A DNA stretch of 64,000 nt, taken from Calothrix brevissima NIES-22 (GTDB lineage: Bacteria; Cyanobacteriota; Cyanobacteriia; Cyanobacteriales; Nostocaceae). Where the stretch lies: contig NZ_AP018207.1 of assembly GCF_002367995.1 (NCBI RefSeq), forward strand, positions 8,347,366-8,411,365. Direction: 5' to 3'. Position numbers and translations under genes: made by a program. The notes under the pieces were generated by a model. The model ran no database searches, was not told the DNA's origin, and saw only the letters and a program-made list of their open reading frames with translations. Positions 30,612-39,628 of the stretch are shown piece by piece (positions within the stretch are counted from its first letter, which is position 1; every line of letters begins with the position of its first letter).

Positions 30612-30764
30612 TCAAGTACCTTACCTAGTAGCGCTGAGATAACTAGCGATCCTGATGTTATTAGAGACAGTCAATCAGTAGTTAGCTTGACGACAGAGGA
30701 GACAAAGGTCAACATAGACTTTGGTTATAAGTTTCTACCGCAACCAAAGATAATTGAAGCTGGA
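30612..30764 (+). pseudogene. Possible fragment of an SdrD/Cna-B-like repeat protein
   Basis: A short open segment reads SDPDVIRDSQSVVSLTTEE then TKVNIDFGYK. This resembles the end of a B-type beta-sandwich repeat, whose last strand usually reads 'vDFGy'. There is no signal peptide and no second repeat. The frame begins within the complement of the divergent ABC gene. It is probably a remnant. Confidence 0.3.
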
Positions 30765-30837
30765 GTTAATTCCAGTGCCGATGATGCTGAACAAAGTCGG
30801 ACTACTGGAGCAATGAATTACGCAAGATTTTGCGGCT

Positions 30838-31575
30838 ATGAGCACAGGCGATCGCTATTACAAACAAGACCTCGCATTTATTCATGATGTCGGATTTTCA
30901 GATTATGCCTTGAAATCCGCACCAGGAATATTGGCAATTTTGGCTCAAAACAACATCCACAAGGGACTGATCGTAGATTTAGGTTGTGGTAGCGGCTTAT
31001 CGGCGCAAGAGTTCACCAAAGCTGGCTATGATGTTTTGGGAATTGATATTTCTGAGGCGATGATTGCGATTGCTCGCAGTCGGGTACCAAGTGCTGAGTT
31101 TCGCCTTGATTCCCTATTTCAAGCTGAGATCCCCCCTTGCAATGCTGTGACATCAATTGGCGAATGTCTCAACTACCAGTTTGATGCAAAAAGCGATCGC
31201 CAAAACTTAACTAATCTTTTCCATCGCATCTATCACGCCTTAACTCCTGGGGGTGTCTTCATTTTCGACATTGCAGAACCAGGACAGGTTACCCAAGGAA
31301 TCACCAAAGGATTCACAGAAGGTGACGATTGGCTAGTACTCGTGGAAAAAGAAGAAAATCCCGAACTCAGCATCTTAACCCGTCGAATTATCACCTTTCG
31401 CAAAGTTGAGGAATACTACAGACGGGATGACGAACTACATCACCAACGTTTATATACAGCAACAGAAATTACTAATCAACTCCATCAAATTGGCTTCCAG
31501 GTTGAGACAATGGCTAGTTATGGTCAATATTCTCTACCATCAGCTCATACAGCCTTTGTCTCGCGTAAATCTTGA
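30838..31575 (+). CDS. Class I SAM-dependent methyltransferase
   Basis: This 245-residue protein has a Rossmann methyltransferase core: motif I LIVDLGCGSGLSAQEFTKAG, acidic motif II GIDISEAMIAIAR, FRLDSLF, and motif IV in TSIGECLNYQF. The C-terminal half (FIFDIAEPGQVTQG, YRRDDELHHQRLYT) resembles small-molecule methyltransferases of the Methyltransf_25 group. It is a single gene, divergent from the ABC exporter. The substrate is unknown. Confidence 0.85.
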   Translation: MSTGDRYYKQDLAFIHDVGFSDYALKSAPGILAILAQNNIHKGLIVDLGCGSGLSAQEFTKAGYDVLGIDISEAMIAIARSRVPSAEFRLDSLFQAEIPPCNAVTSIGECLNYQFDAKSDRQNLTNLFHRIYHALTPGGVFIFDIAEPGQVTQGITKGFTEGDDWLVLVEKEENPELSILTRRIITFRKVEEYYRRDDELHHQRLYTATEITNQLHQIGFQVETMASYGQYSLPSAHTAFVSRKS

Positions 31576-32105
31576 ATTTTCTCTGTTATTAGTTTCTTGG
31601 CTTGTGTTTCCCTTTTCGCATCACAACATCAACAACTGTATGCTTAATATTTAGTTGGCGTTAGAAAATTTTGCGCTTATAACTGAATAGTGAATTTACT
31701 GTTGTCTATAAACTACGCTCATGAATAGGGAGAGATCATCTACCTAATGTTACGGGTTGGTCAAGCTCTTCACCCGTTACCATGTTCCATCCCAATTTAG
31801 GTGTGTCATTAAAATTGTATTGGGTAATTTTTATACCCATATGTACATAACAGTTACTATTCCTCTGAGTACGGTAAAAATTGGACAGCAGATAATTTTT
31901 TCACAACTTTTATTGTCTAAGTAAGAAAGGCTAATTTTCTCTATGTTGAATCTTGTAAATAATTGTGCAACAAGCTTTGTACGGGTCATGCATATCTAAA
32001 ATCTCAAATAGTTTTTTCATCCAACTTGTATTTATAAATACTTTCATATAGGATGAATCAACCCTATACAATGTGTACTTTTTTCTATGTGTGAGGAATT
32101 TACTC
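31576..32105. other. Intergenic region
   Basis: About 530 bp of AT-rich DNA without a convincing gene. A 70-codon minus-strand frame (31931-32143) overlaps the next gene and shows no family features. The promoter of the secreted-protein gene at 32106 should lie here. Confidence 0.4.
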
Positions 32106-33272
32106 GTGATTAAACAAAATTTAATAGGTATATTACTACTCAAAAATGGACAGTATTTTCTCTCTAGACTAGGAAGAATCGTAGTTACTAGTTTGTTGCT
32201 GACTATAGCTATATCTACTTATGCCGCAGCTGCTGAAGATAAGTTGATAGTTGATAATCCCAGCAGTAACTTCAGTTCGGAAAATAAACCACAAGAGGAT
32301 TCTGCCACCGTTGAAAGTAATGCAAAGCAAGATATAGACTGGGGACAAGTAACGATAGAACAAGAAAATAAGAGTGTTGAATCCAGCCCAGTTTCAACAT
32401 TACAAGCATCTTCTAGCAATTCTGATATTGTGGCAAAGCACAATGCAGACTTTAAGCAAAAACTACCGCAGCTAATTGCACAAACAGATTCTTCTGGTGC
32501 TGTTGGCGATACTTTAGGAGAAGCCAATAGATTACGTCAAGAGCTTTTGATTGAACCCATACTCGAGATACCCAGACCGCGCGCAGCATCACCTGGTTCC
32601 AGTGCTGGGACTCCTAGCGCTTTTGGTGCGAGTTGGGGTCAAGCTTTCATTGGTGGTGGTGGATTCATACCTTTCGGTAAAGGAAAAGTAGATGGTTCAT
32701 TGTCTGTTGGTTTTGGTCTAGGAGATGCAGTTAAATCCGTAGGGCTGGAAGTTGACATTAATATTTACAGCATAGGCGGTCAAAAGGAATTGTTAGGCGA
32801 CTTTGGTGAGAGTGGAGGTGTCGGTTTCAAACTACATAAATTCTTTGCTGACGGTACAGCAGTAGCTGTTGCTTGGTCAAACCCAGTTACATGGGGAGAA
32901 GGTAATAGGGCTAAAGATACGATCTATGGAGTAGTCACTAGGGCATTTTACTTGCAGCCAAATAGCCCAAATAATAAATTGCCTTTGACTGTTTCTTTGG
33001 GTGTTGGTACTGGTAGTTTTCGTTCTCTAGGTGCACAAAGAGATCGCTCAGCTGATAATCCCCCAAATTTCTTCGGTAGTTTAGGTTTAAGAGTGATACC
33101 TGAAGCATCGCTAGTAGCTAGCTGGACTGGAAGTGCGTTGAATTTGGGTGCATCTTTTGCTCCTTTCCAAAATATACCTGTAGTTATCAACGCTATTTTC
33201 ACAGACGTAACTGATAACTCGGTTAGCGGTAATGGTTTTAGCTTGAGCACTGGGTATAGTTTCAAGTTCTAA
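32106..33272 (+). CDS. Exported beta-barrel-like protein of unknown function
   Basis: The start is chosen at the GTG 32106 (VIKQNLIGILLL), with GAGGAA 8 bp upstream; the frame extends 11 codons further up. A signal segment (RIVVTSLLLTIAISTYAAAA) is followed by a low-complexity acidic stretch (to about 130) and a proline-rich hinge (EPILEIPRPRAASPGSS). A Gly-rich domain of alternating polar and hydrophobic residues follows, ending LSTGYSFKF, the terminal-Phe pattern of outer-membrane beta-barrels. No named family is recognised. It is followed after 39 bp by another exported protein gene. Confidence 0.7.
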   Translation: MIKQNLIGILLLKNGQYFLSRLGRIVVTSLLLTIAISTYAAAAEDKLIVDNPSSNFSSENKPQEDSATVESNAKQDIDWGQVTIEQENKSVESSPVSTLQASSSNSDIVAKHNADFKQKLPQLIAQTDSSGAVGDTLGEANRLRQELLIEPILEIPRPRAASPGSSAGTPSAFGASWGQAFIGGGGFIPFGKGKVDGSLSVGFGLGDAVKSVGLEVDINIYSIGGQKELLGDFGESGGVGFKLHKFFADGTAVAVAWSNPVTWGEGNRAKDTIYGVVTRAFYLQPNSPNNKLPLTVSLGVGTGSFRSLGAQRDRSADNPPNFFGSLGLRVIPEASLVASWTGSALNLGASFAPFQNIPVVINAIFTDVTDNSVSGNGFSLSTGYSFKF

Positions 33273-33311
33273 CTTCCACATTTTATTGCTAATTAAATTT
33301 GAGATAAAAAT

Positions 33312-34019
33312 ATGAAGAAGCAAAAATTCTCCCTAAGTCTTGGTGTTGTGTTAATGTTGTTGAATTCTTTGGTGGTTGCCTTACCAAGAGCGAATGCTAG
33401 TCCATTTCAGAGTTTGGGAAGCACCACAGAATCATCAGGTTTCGCTGGCGATAATTTTGCCCCAGGAATTAACGTAACCACTCCAGAGCCAGCAGCTAAT
33501 ACCCCTGTTACAGTTGACAATACTGGTCAAATTTTCACACCAGAAGCAGTTCAGAGCAGTTTGGATAATGCTGCTGCTGGTATAGTCTCACCACAAGGTA
33601 TTTTAGCGGGAGCTGGTGGTTCTCAAAGTTCTTTGATTGCCATTCTTCTGGGAGGGCCAGGTGCAAGTGCAGCGCTAAACGCCCTAGTGAGTAGTTTGAC
33701 AAGTTTAGGAGCCTCTCCATCAAGCTTACAAGCATTGGCAGCAGCGTTATCAGGTCTTTTAGGTTCTGGTCCCTCAGCTCAATTAACTCCTGGACAGCTA
33801 GTAGCTAGCACTAAAGGTTTAGCCGTTCGTTCTCTTATCGCCCAAAAAGGTGCAACACCAAAGGTGGATATTAATAAGCTGAATGCTGCTATTAATGCCT
33901 ACAACAAAATTGTGCGAGAAAGCAGCTCGGAAACTCTTATCAAACTCTCAAAAGACCCAGATTTTCTGACAATTGGTCAAGTTCTCAAACAGTTAAGATC
34001 CTCTTTGACCAAGACTTAA
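33312..34019 (+). CDS. Exported Ala/Ser/Leu-rich protein of unknown function
   Basis: This 235-residue protein has a signal peptide (MKKQKFSLSLGVVLMLLNSL to about residue 30). The middle is rich in A, S, G and L (SSLTSLGASPSSLQALAAAL), and the C-terminal helical domain is charged (VDINKLNAAINAYNKIVRES to SLTKT). Family unknown. It probably forms a pair with the upstream exported protein. A degraded second copy of its C-terminal domain follows in another frame. Confidence 0.7.
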   Translation: MKKQKFSLSLGVVLMLLNSLVVALPRANASPFQSLGSTTESSGFAGDNFAPGINVTTPEPAANTPVTVDNTGQIFTPEAVQSSLDNAAAGIVSPQGILAGAGGSQSSLIAILLGGPGASAALNALVSSLTSLGASPSSLQALAAALSGLLGSGPSAQLTPGQLVASTKGLAVRSLIAQKGATPKVDINKLNAAINAYNKIVRESSSETLIKLSKDPDFLTIGQVLKQLRSSLTKT

Positions 34020-34023
34020 ACAT

Positions 34024-34182
34024 GTGAATATTAAGCAATTGGCTGTGGCTATAAATAATTGGAATGAGATTGTGAAACAACTTAGCCCTAGGGATTTGCC
34101 AAAGGTGGTAAATAACCCAGGTTTAGGAAAACTAGCACGGGATATCAAGCGATTAAGAGCAGCTTTAAAGAAAGTCCATTAA
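34024..34182 (+). pseudogene. Frameshifted duplicate of the preceding protein's C-terminal domain
   Basis: Starting at GTG 34024, 52 codons read VNIKQLAVAINNWNEIVKQL and end RDIKRLRAALKKVH. They align residue by residue with VDINKLNAAINAYNKIVRES and VLKQLRSSLTKT at the end of the preceding gene. The frame is shifted by +1 relative to it and follows its stop by 4 bp. It could be a relic of a once longer two-repeat protein or a tiny coupled ORF. A terminator follows at 34224-34256. Confidence 0.55.
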
Positions 34183-34223
34183 GCTAGCCCTCTTTTTGGA
34201 GAGAATGAGTTTCCGTTACATAG

Positions 34224-34256
34224 TTCCCCTTTCTGTCACAGAGAGGGGAATTTTAT
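34224..34256 (+). terminator. Rho-independent terminator
   Basis: TTCCCCTTTCTGT (34224-34236) pairs with ACAGAGAGGGGAA (34238-34250) with one mismatch and is followed by TTTTATT. It closes the exported-protein pair. Confidence 0.75.
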
Positions 34257-34485
34257 TAAAGCGCGATCGCTCAACTGTAACATCATCCTATAATGGTATA
34301 TTATTAAACCTGAGCAAAACGGATACATAGATGCGATCGCTTGTGTCCTCATGATTTACAATGTTACAAGTTAATTAGTCATTGTGCTAAATTGTAGATA
34401 AAATCAGAATATTTGGTGAGATTTACTGAACTATGTTTTCTCGGCTCTGATATACCATAAATGCTCATGAATTCATGGCAAAACA

Positions 34486-34677
34486 ATGATTTATCTTTTG
34501 CTTACTCTTGCCTCGGTATTGGCTTGGTGGCTGATTTCATTAATTATCCCCATACCAATAGCTTTAGTAGTTATACCATCGTTAGTTTTTTTACTGGCGA
34601 TCGCAAGTAGTGCTGTAGAGCCTGAAGATGAAGAGAATATCGAAGGTAATCCCCATAGGAAACCAAAGCTGAAGTAA
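34486..34677 (+). CDS. Small hypothetical membrane protein
   Basis: This 63-residue frame has two hydrophobic segments (MIYLLLTLASVLAWWLISL and PIALVVIPSLVFLLAIA) and an acidic-to-basic tail (EPEDEENIEGNPHRKPKLK). The membrane pattern and charge asymmetry are gene-like, but the ribosome site is weak and no family is recognised. Confidence 0.4.
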   Translation: MIYLLLTLASVLAWWLISLIIPIPIALVVIPSLVFLLAIASSAVEPEDEENIEGNPHRKPKLK

Positions 34678-34766
34678 GGCTACTACACTTGCTGTATACA
34701 AGTAAAAACCATAGATAGGTTGGTAATACAACTTGAAAAATATAACTTTAGACAGATAGACATCCG

Positions 34767-34895
34767 ATGAAAATCATCGAAACTACTACAATAATGATGC
34801 TTTTTGCCCTACTAGTATTATCCTATATACCTGTAGGGTTTTTTCTTTTTTCTAAATTTTTGCTCAAGTTCAATAAGCTTAAATTTTATTTGTAG
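34767..34895 (+). CDS. Very small putative membrane peptide
   Basis: A 42-codon frame starts MKIIETTTIMMLFALLVLSY and ends with a basic tail (KFLLKFNKLKFYL), a single-pass design like the small subunits of cyanobacterial membrane complexes. No Shine-Dalgarno sequence is seen and the identity is unknown. Confidence 0.25.
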   Translation: MKIIETTTIMMLFALLVLSYIPVGFFLFSKFLLKFNKLKFYL

Positions 34896-35550
34896 AAAAA
34901 ATTTGCACCCTACTTCAGTATTTAGCGGCTGCGATCCTTATTTATCAAGCTTGTCGCCAAGGCGATCGCTTTTTTTAGGTATTTCAGGCATAATTTTTTA
35001 TGTCTTCTTGTGGAAGGTTTCTTACCAGCCATACATGCGATCGCGATCGTGCTTAAATTCGAGTTGGTGATATTTAGATGATATGCGGAAAATCATGCAT
35101 CTTCAATAATTCAAGGTGCGTTAGCCTATGGCATAACACACCCTACGCAATACGAATTGTTGATTAAAGTTTTAAAGTTATAGCAAATTGCCAGTTGGTG
35201 AGGTACAGATTATCGTTGATTGTAGGGGCACTGGCACTGCCATGCCCCGAAGTGCTTTTCATTAGTAATTATAAATTCTTAGGCTTAATTATGTACGCAA
35301 AGTTTTTCAGGTAGTTTATTTCAGTATTTTTACCGGATTGATGTTAGAAAATGCAGATTAAAATATTTAATTAAACTTCTCAACTAGATATTGGGTATAT
35401 TGTGAGGAATAATAACTTTAATTAGGCAATCTGAATCATAGACACAAGCAAAAGTAATTATTAGATGCGCTATCAACAATTTAAGGTGGGTTAGCCTACG
35501 ACATAACACACCATACGGAACACTTAAGTTATATTGCTATTGCTATTAAT
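34896..35550. other. Intergenic region with dispersed repeats
   Basis: No gene is seen in about 650 bp. Two related palindromic repeats of the 'GGTGCGTTAGCC...GGCATAACACACC' type lie at 35112-35147 and 35482-35518. HIP1 sites and a GGGGCACTGGCACTGCC block are near 34965 and 35225. Confidence 0.5.
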
Positions 35551-35994
35551 ATGAATAATACATTTCAACTATTAGAGAATGATACTGATGTTTTATTATT
35601 CGATAAGGATACATATACTGTAACTAGATTAAAAGAACTAATACGTGATGATTTTGCACAAAAACTTCAAGCTCAATTTAATAATATGAATAGTACAGTT
35701 GCAAACCTTTTTCAATCTGTATCAATTAAGGAAGCAGTTTTTAAAATAGAAGATATAACCTGGAAATCTGATAATGAAGGTATAAGCTGTCAACTTTTAC
35801 GTGTTGCTTCTAGAGGATGGCAACCAGGAAGGCTAAGAATATGTACATCTACAGAAATTATTTCAGAGAATAGGAATAGCCGTAGCAATATTCCTCTAGT
35901 TAAAATTAAAGTATCTATAGAATTTTGTCCCGATCAGCCTGTTGAACCTGAATCACCTTTAGATGATATTCGGAAAATGATGCAAGCAATATGA
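35551..35994 (+). CDS. KGK-family protein
   Basis: This 147-residue cytoplasmic protein matches the cyanobacterial KGK family in layout. The N-terminus reads LENDTDVLLFDKDTYTV, and near the C-terminus the block RGWQPGRLRI takes the place of the usual WQKGK-type motif, followed by KVSIEFCPDQP and SPLDDIRKM. The function of the family is unknown. Its TGA overlaps the ATG of the DUF952 gene (ATGA). Confidence 0.65.
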   Translation: MNNTFQLLENDTDVLLFDKDTYTVTRLKELIRDDFAQKLQAQFNNMNSTVANLFQSVSIKEAVFKIEDITWKSDNEGISCQLLRVASRGWQPGRLRICTSTEIISENRNSRSNIPLVKIKVSIEFCPDQPVEPESPLDDIRKMMQAI

Positions 35995-36341
35995 AAACCA
36001 TCTTCCATATTACCCAAGCGGAAAAATGGGAACGAGCAACAATACTCGGTAGCTATCGCGTTGATTCGCTGGAGATTGAGGGGTTTATTCATTGTTCGCA
36101 AGTAAACCAAATAGTTAATTCTGCAAATAAGTTTTTCTTTAATCAACAGGGCTTGGTATTACTATTTATTGATGCTGCTAAAGTGAAGGCAGAAGTTCGT
36201 TATGAGGAAGCGGAAATTGGTGAGTTGTTTCCGCATATTTATGGGGAGTTAAATATTGATGCTGTGTTTGGGGTAAGTGATTTTGAAGCTGGGGAGGATG
36301 GTTTGTTTAATTTGCCGCTAGAGGTTGTAGATTTAGAATAA
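35991..36341 (+). CDS. DUF952-family protein
   Basis: This 116-residue protein has the DUF952 hallmark GFIHCSQVNQI after an IFHITQAEKWERA start, plus LLFIDAAKVKAEVRYEE and ELFPHIYGELNIDAV. The family has a small beta-barrel fold related to ADP-ribosyl-handling or RNA 2'-phosphotransferase-like folds, but no proven activity. It is translationally coupled to the KGK gene. Confidence 0.85.
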   Translation: MKTIFHITQAEKWERATILGSYRVDSLEIEGFIHCSQVNQIVNSANKFFFNQQGLVLLFIDAAKVKAEVRYEEAEIGELFPHIYGELNIDAVFGVSDFEAGEDGLFNLPLEVVDLE

Positions 36342-36346
36342 TTAAC

Positions 36347-36372
36347 CGCAGAGAACGCAGAGAACGCAGAGG
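36347..36372. repeat. Tandem 9-mer repeat CGCAGAGAA
   Basis: Two full copies and one partial copy of CGCAGAGAA, a common Nostoc repeat, stand directly before the atzG-like start. The repeat end merges with GGAGAAGAG, the probable ribosome site. Confidence 0.75.
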
Positions 36373-36379
36373 AGAAGAG

Positions 36380-36568
36380 ATGGAGAGTCAAGGGTTCGAT
36401 GTGGGGGAGTATGTGGATCAAATTGCGTTGCTGGTGGATTTGCGGTTGCGGGATGAGTATCGTGATGGGGTGGTGGCAAATTTTGAGAGAATTAAAGCGA
36501 TCGCTTCTCTTGTGACTGAATTCCCCATACCAGAAGATATTGAAGTTGCACCTGTGTTTGAACCATGA
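36380..36568 (+). CDS. AtzG-like (DUF4089) small subunit
   Basis: This 62-residue helical protein contains FDVGEYVDQIALLVDLRLRD and EYRDGVVANFERIKAIASLV, matching DUF4089/AtzG. AtzG is the small partner of the amidase AtzE and is distantly like GatC. Its stop overlaps the amidase ATG at 36565. The pair likely forms a GatCA-like complex. Confidence 0.8.
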   Translation: MESQGFDVGEYVDQIALLVDLRLRDEYRDGVVANFERIKAIASLVTEFPIPEDIEVAPVFEP

Positions 36569-37938
36569 ATGATGCTGTATCTATAGCTGCGGCTGTGCGT
36601 GAGGGTAAAATTAGCGCGGTGGAGGTAACTCAGACAGCGTTAAATAAAATTGCGGCACGCGATCGCCAACTTAATTGTTTTACGGCGATAATGACTGAAG
36701 CAGCTTTAGCAGATGCAAGCAGAATTGACACAGAAATTGCCCAAGGTAAAGATCCTGGTGTGTTGGCTGGCGTACCTTTTGCAGCAAAAAATCTCTACGA
36801 TATTGCGGGATTAACAACTCTCGCCGGTGCGAAAATCAACGCCGAAAATCCCCCAGCTACCCAAGATGCAACCGCAGTAGCGCGGTTAAAGCAAGCTGGT
36901 GCGGTGTTGGTTGGTGCTTTAAATATGGATGAGTACGCCTATGGGTTTGTGACGGAAAATTCCCATTACGGCGCGACTCACAACCCCCACGATTTACAGC
37001 GCGTGGCTGGGGGTTCCTCTGGCGGTTCGGCTGCTGCGGTGGCGGCGGATTTGGTTCCTTTGACGCTGGGTTCTGATACAAATGGTTCGATTCGCGTACC
37101 GGCAGCTTTTTGCGGGATTTTTGGGTTAAAACCGACTTATGGTAGGTTATCGCGCGCTGGAGTAGCTTTATTTTCTACCAGTCTCGATCATGTCGGCCCT
37201 TTTGCCCGTTCGGTGCGGGATATTGCTACAGTATTTGATATCCTCCAAGGAGCGGACGATCGCGATCCGGTATGTACAAAACGTCCCCCGGAGTTATGTT
37301 TGCCCCAACTTCATCAAGATATATCTGGTATCAAAATTGCTATTGCTGATGAGTATTTTACTAAGGGTGCAGTGCCGGAAGCCTTGTCAGCAGTGGAACA
37401 GGTAGCCCAAGCTTTAGATGTGAATCGGTATGTGACGATACCAGAGTCTGCTCGTGCTAGAGCCGCCGCCTTTGTAATTACCGCCAGTGAAGGGGCAAAT
37501 CTGCATTTAGATAAATTGCGATCGCGTCCCCAAGATTTTGATATTGCTACGCGCGATCGCTTTTTGGCTGGGGCGTTAATTCCGAATCAGTGGTATTTGC
37601 AAGCACAGCGCTTTAGAAGATGGTATCGCGATCGCCTGCGAGAAATTTTTGCCGATGTCGATATCATTCTTGCGCCGACTACACCAATTCCTGCCCCATT
37701 AATTGGGCAACAAACTATGATTTTAGATGGTGAGGAAATGTTAGTTCGTCCTCACCTGGGATTATTTACCCAACCATTATCTTTTATTGGCTTACCTGTA
37801 TTATCAGTGCCAATTCAGCGCCCCAATTCTCTACCCTTAGGCGTGCAAATCATCGCTGCACCTTACAATGAAGCCTTAATTTTAAAAGTTGCAGCAGTAT
37901 TAGAAGCTCAAGGTGTAATATCAGCACCTACAAAGTAA
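36565..37938 (+). CDS. AtzE-like amidase (amidase-signature family)
   Basis: This 457-residue amidase-signature protein has the catalytic Lys in GVPFAAKNLYDIAG, the Ser-rich signature GGSSGGSAAAVAADLVPLTL and nucleophile Ser in GSDTNGSIRVPAAFCG, followed by FGLKPTYGRLS. Pairing with AtzG points to the AtzE branch (1-carboxybiuret hydrolase in cyanuric-acid degradation). In cyanobacteria the physiological amide is not established. No other cyanuric-acid genes are seen here. Confidence 0.85.
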   Translation: MNDAVSIAAAVREGKISAVEVTQTALNKIAARDRQLNCFTAIMTEAALADASRIDTEIAQGKDPGVLAGVPFAAKNLYDIAGLTTLAGAKINAENPPATQDATAVARLKQAGAVLVGALNMDEYAYGFVTENSHYGATHNPHDLQRVAGGSSGGSAAAVAADLVPLTLGSDTNGSIRVPAAFCGIFGLKPTYGRLSRAGVALFSTSLDHVGPFARSVRDIATVFDILQGADDRDPVCTKRPPELCLPQLHQDISGIKIAIADEYFTKGAVPEALSAVEQVAQALDVNRYVTIPESARARAAAFVITASEGANLHLDKLRSRPQDFDIATRDRFLAGALIPNQWYLQAQRFRRWYRDRLREIFADVDIILAPTTPIPAPLIGQQTMILDGEEMLVRPHLGLFTQPLSFIGLPVLSVPIQRPNSLPLGVQIIAAPYNEALILKVAAVLEAQGVISAPTK

Positions 37939-37984
37939 CAATTCATAACCTAAATACTCAGAGTCAAACTAGTGTGAGATTGTT

Positions 37985-39628
37985 TTATACGCTGATGCTA
38001 TTAGTAACAAGCCTTGGTTTCAGATAGTCGTAATTTATTAAACGGCTTTTATTGTTCAACTCAATTTGCCGTTCTGCTTCGTTCAACTCCTGCTGAAATG
38101 TAACTAAAATCTCCTGTGCCTCCGGATCTAAAAATTTATCGTCATAGTACCCTAATCTGTCATAACGGTAGGCGGACAAGATGAATAAAATCGATAATTG
38201 ATCAGCAGTTTGCTTTGATGGTGGAAGAAATGATAGTAGGCTTTTACGATCAGGGATATTTCCTTCTGATGTTATTTGTTTATAAGCAGCGAGGGGCATA
38301 TTGGGAATGAAAGTCATATATTCATATTGTGAGTAATTAACAGCAGCGTGTTGTGGCCCACAGGTGAAAATAACCGCCGTAGCAATATCAATTAATTGGT
38401 CTAATGTTGTAATGCGGTCGCTAACGCCCTTGACCCGCCCGCCTGATTGGGAAACTAATTCCTGCGCCCAAGATTGTAATTCAAAGTCTGCTGTTAAATC
38501 TTGAGGAGTTTTATAGTATAGTTTCAAGTATTCAGACACAAATTTTTTAATGGCATTCCACAATAGTAAGCCATCGTCTCGATAAGGATAGTGAGGTAGT
38601 TTGTCTGAATTATCCATACCCCGATTTTTGAGTTCGGTGGGTAAAGAAAACTGATCTAAGCTCCATTCTTTATATGCGTTGACGACAATTTGCAATGACT
38701 CTTGCAAAGTTCCCGCTAGCAATTCGTCAACAGGCCCACCTCTATTAACTAGGCGCTGACGACCTAATTCATTATTAGCTAACATGAAACGGAAGTGGGG
38801 TTTAAGCAATAAGTTGAGGGGATGGTTATCTGCTAGTTGACGGGCTGTGACAATGGCGAAGGGTTCCATTACAAAGTGAGTTCGACACAGATGACTACTC
38901 ATTTCATGATGGTTAGCATCAGCGATTTGAACACAAAGTTTGGCATGAAACCAGACCAAAGGCTCATCAAAAGGTGTGATTAACTGACTCTGTTTACCAT
39001 CTGTGGGATTGATTTGGATAGCAATCGGTACTAGTTGACCGCGATCGCTAAAACCAGAACTACGCCAACAAAAGAACGCTATGGGAGTGGGTAAATACTT
39101 CTTACCTCTTTCATAAGTACCTCCTTTAACAAATGCAAGCGCTCTGTAATCAGCTACATATAAATTTCCAGTTTTAAGTCTTTCTTCTAAGTCGATAGAG
39201 TCACCGAACTTTTCTTGCAGTTCTGAAATGGTAAAGGCAAAGCCATCTGGCATCTGCTGAATTTGGCGTAAAACTAAAGGATTTGCACCACAAAGCCGTT
39301 GTTCACAGAAAGAGTTATCAGTTTGGTATGTTTTGATGACATTAGGTTTAGGTAAAACTGGAAAATAGTCTTCATAGTCTTGCAATTCATCTAAAGGATC
39401 CCACAAAGAACGAGTTTTAACGGCTAACATATTTAGAGGAAGTTCTGCCGTCTCTACCGTACGTTCAGCAATATATTTAGTAGAAAAATTTTCAATAGAG
39501 GGTACATTTTTTAGCATTGCCATAGGCTTTAAAAATTTGTGATCAAATTCATACTCTCCTTGTTTGCGCTCCAGGAAATTCTTGCGTTGTGTAGGTTCAG
39601 GATCATTCTGTGGAAGATATGGTTTCAT
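37985..39628 (-). CDS. Lipoxygenase
   Basis: Started at ATG 39628 (MKPYLPQND), the protein is 547 residues; the frame opens 25 codons further up. It is the catalytic domain of a bacterial lipoxygenase without the PLAT domain. Iron ligands are the two His in DANHHEMSSHLCRTHFVMEP, His and Asn in TCGPQHAAVNYSQYEY, and the C-terminal carboxylate. The last residue is Val (NSISV) where Ile is usual. It oxygenates polyunsaturated fatty acids to hydroperoxides. It lies 578 bp after the peroxidase gene on the same strand, with its own upstream element shared with 45378-45463. Confidence 0.92.
   Translation of the reverse strand: MKPYLPQNDPEPTQRKNFLERKQGEYEFDHKFLKPMAMLKNVPSIENFSTKYIAERTVETAELPLNMLAVKTRSLWDPLDELQDYEDYFPVLPKPNVIKTYQTDNSFCEQRLCGANPLVLRQIQQMPDGFAFTISELQEKFGDSIDLEERLKTGNLYVADYRALAFVKGGTYERGKKYLPTPIAFFCWRSSGFSDRGQLVPIAIQINPTDGKQSQLITPFDEPLVWFHAKLCVQIADANHHEMSSHLCRTHFVMEPFAIVTARQLADNHPLNLLLKPHFRFMLANNELGRQRLVNRGGPVDELLAGTLQESLQIVVNAYKEWSLDQFSLPTELKNRGMDNSDKLPHYPYRDDGLLLWNAIKKFVSEYLKLYYKTPQDLTADFELQSWAQELVSQSGGRVKGVSDRITTLDQLIDIATAVIFTCGPQHAAVNYSQYEYMTFIPNMPLAAYKQITSEGNIPDRKSLLSFLPPSKQTADQLSILFILSAYRYDRLGYYDDKFLDPEAQEILVTFQQELNEAERQIELNNKSRLINYDYLKPRLVTNSISV

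Noticed and set aside
31931-32143. 70-codon minus-strand frame upstream of the exported protein
   Set aside because: It overlaps the chosen start of the next gene, has no ribosome site and no family features.
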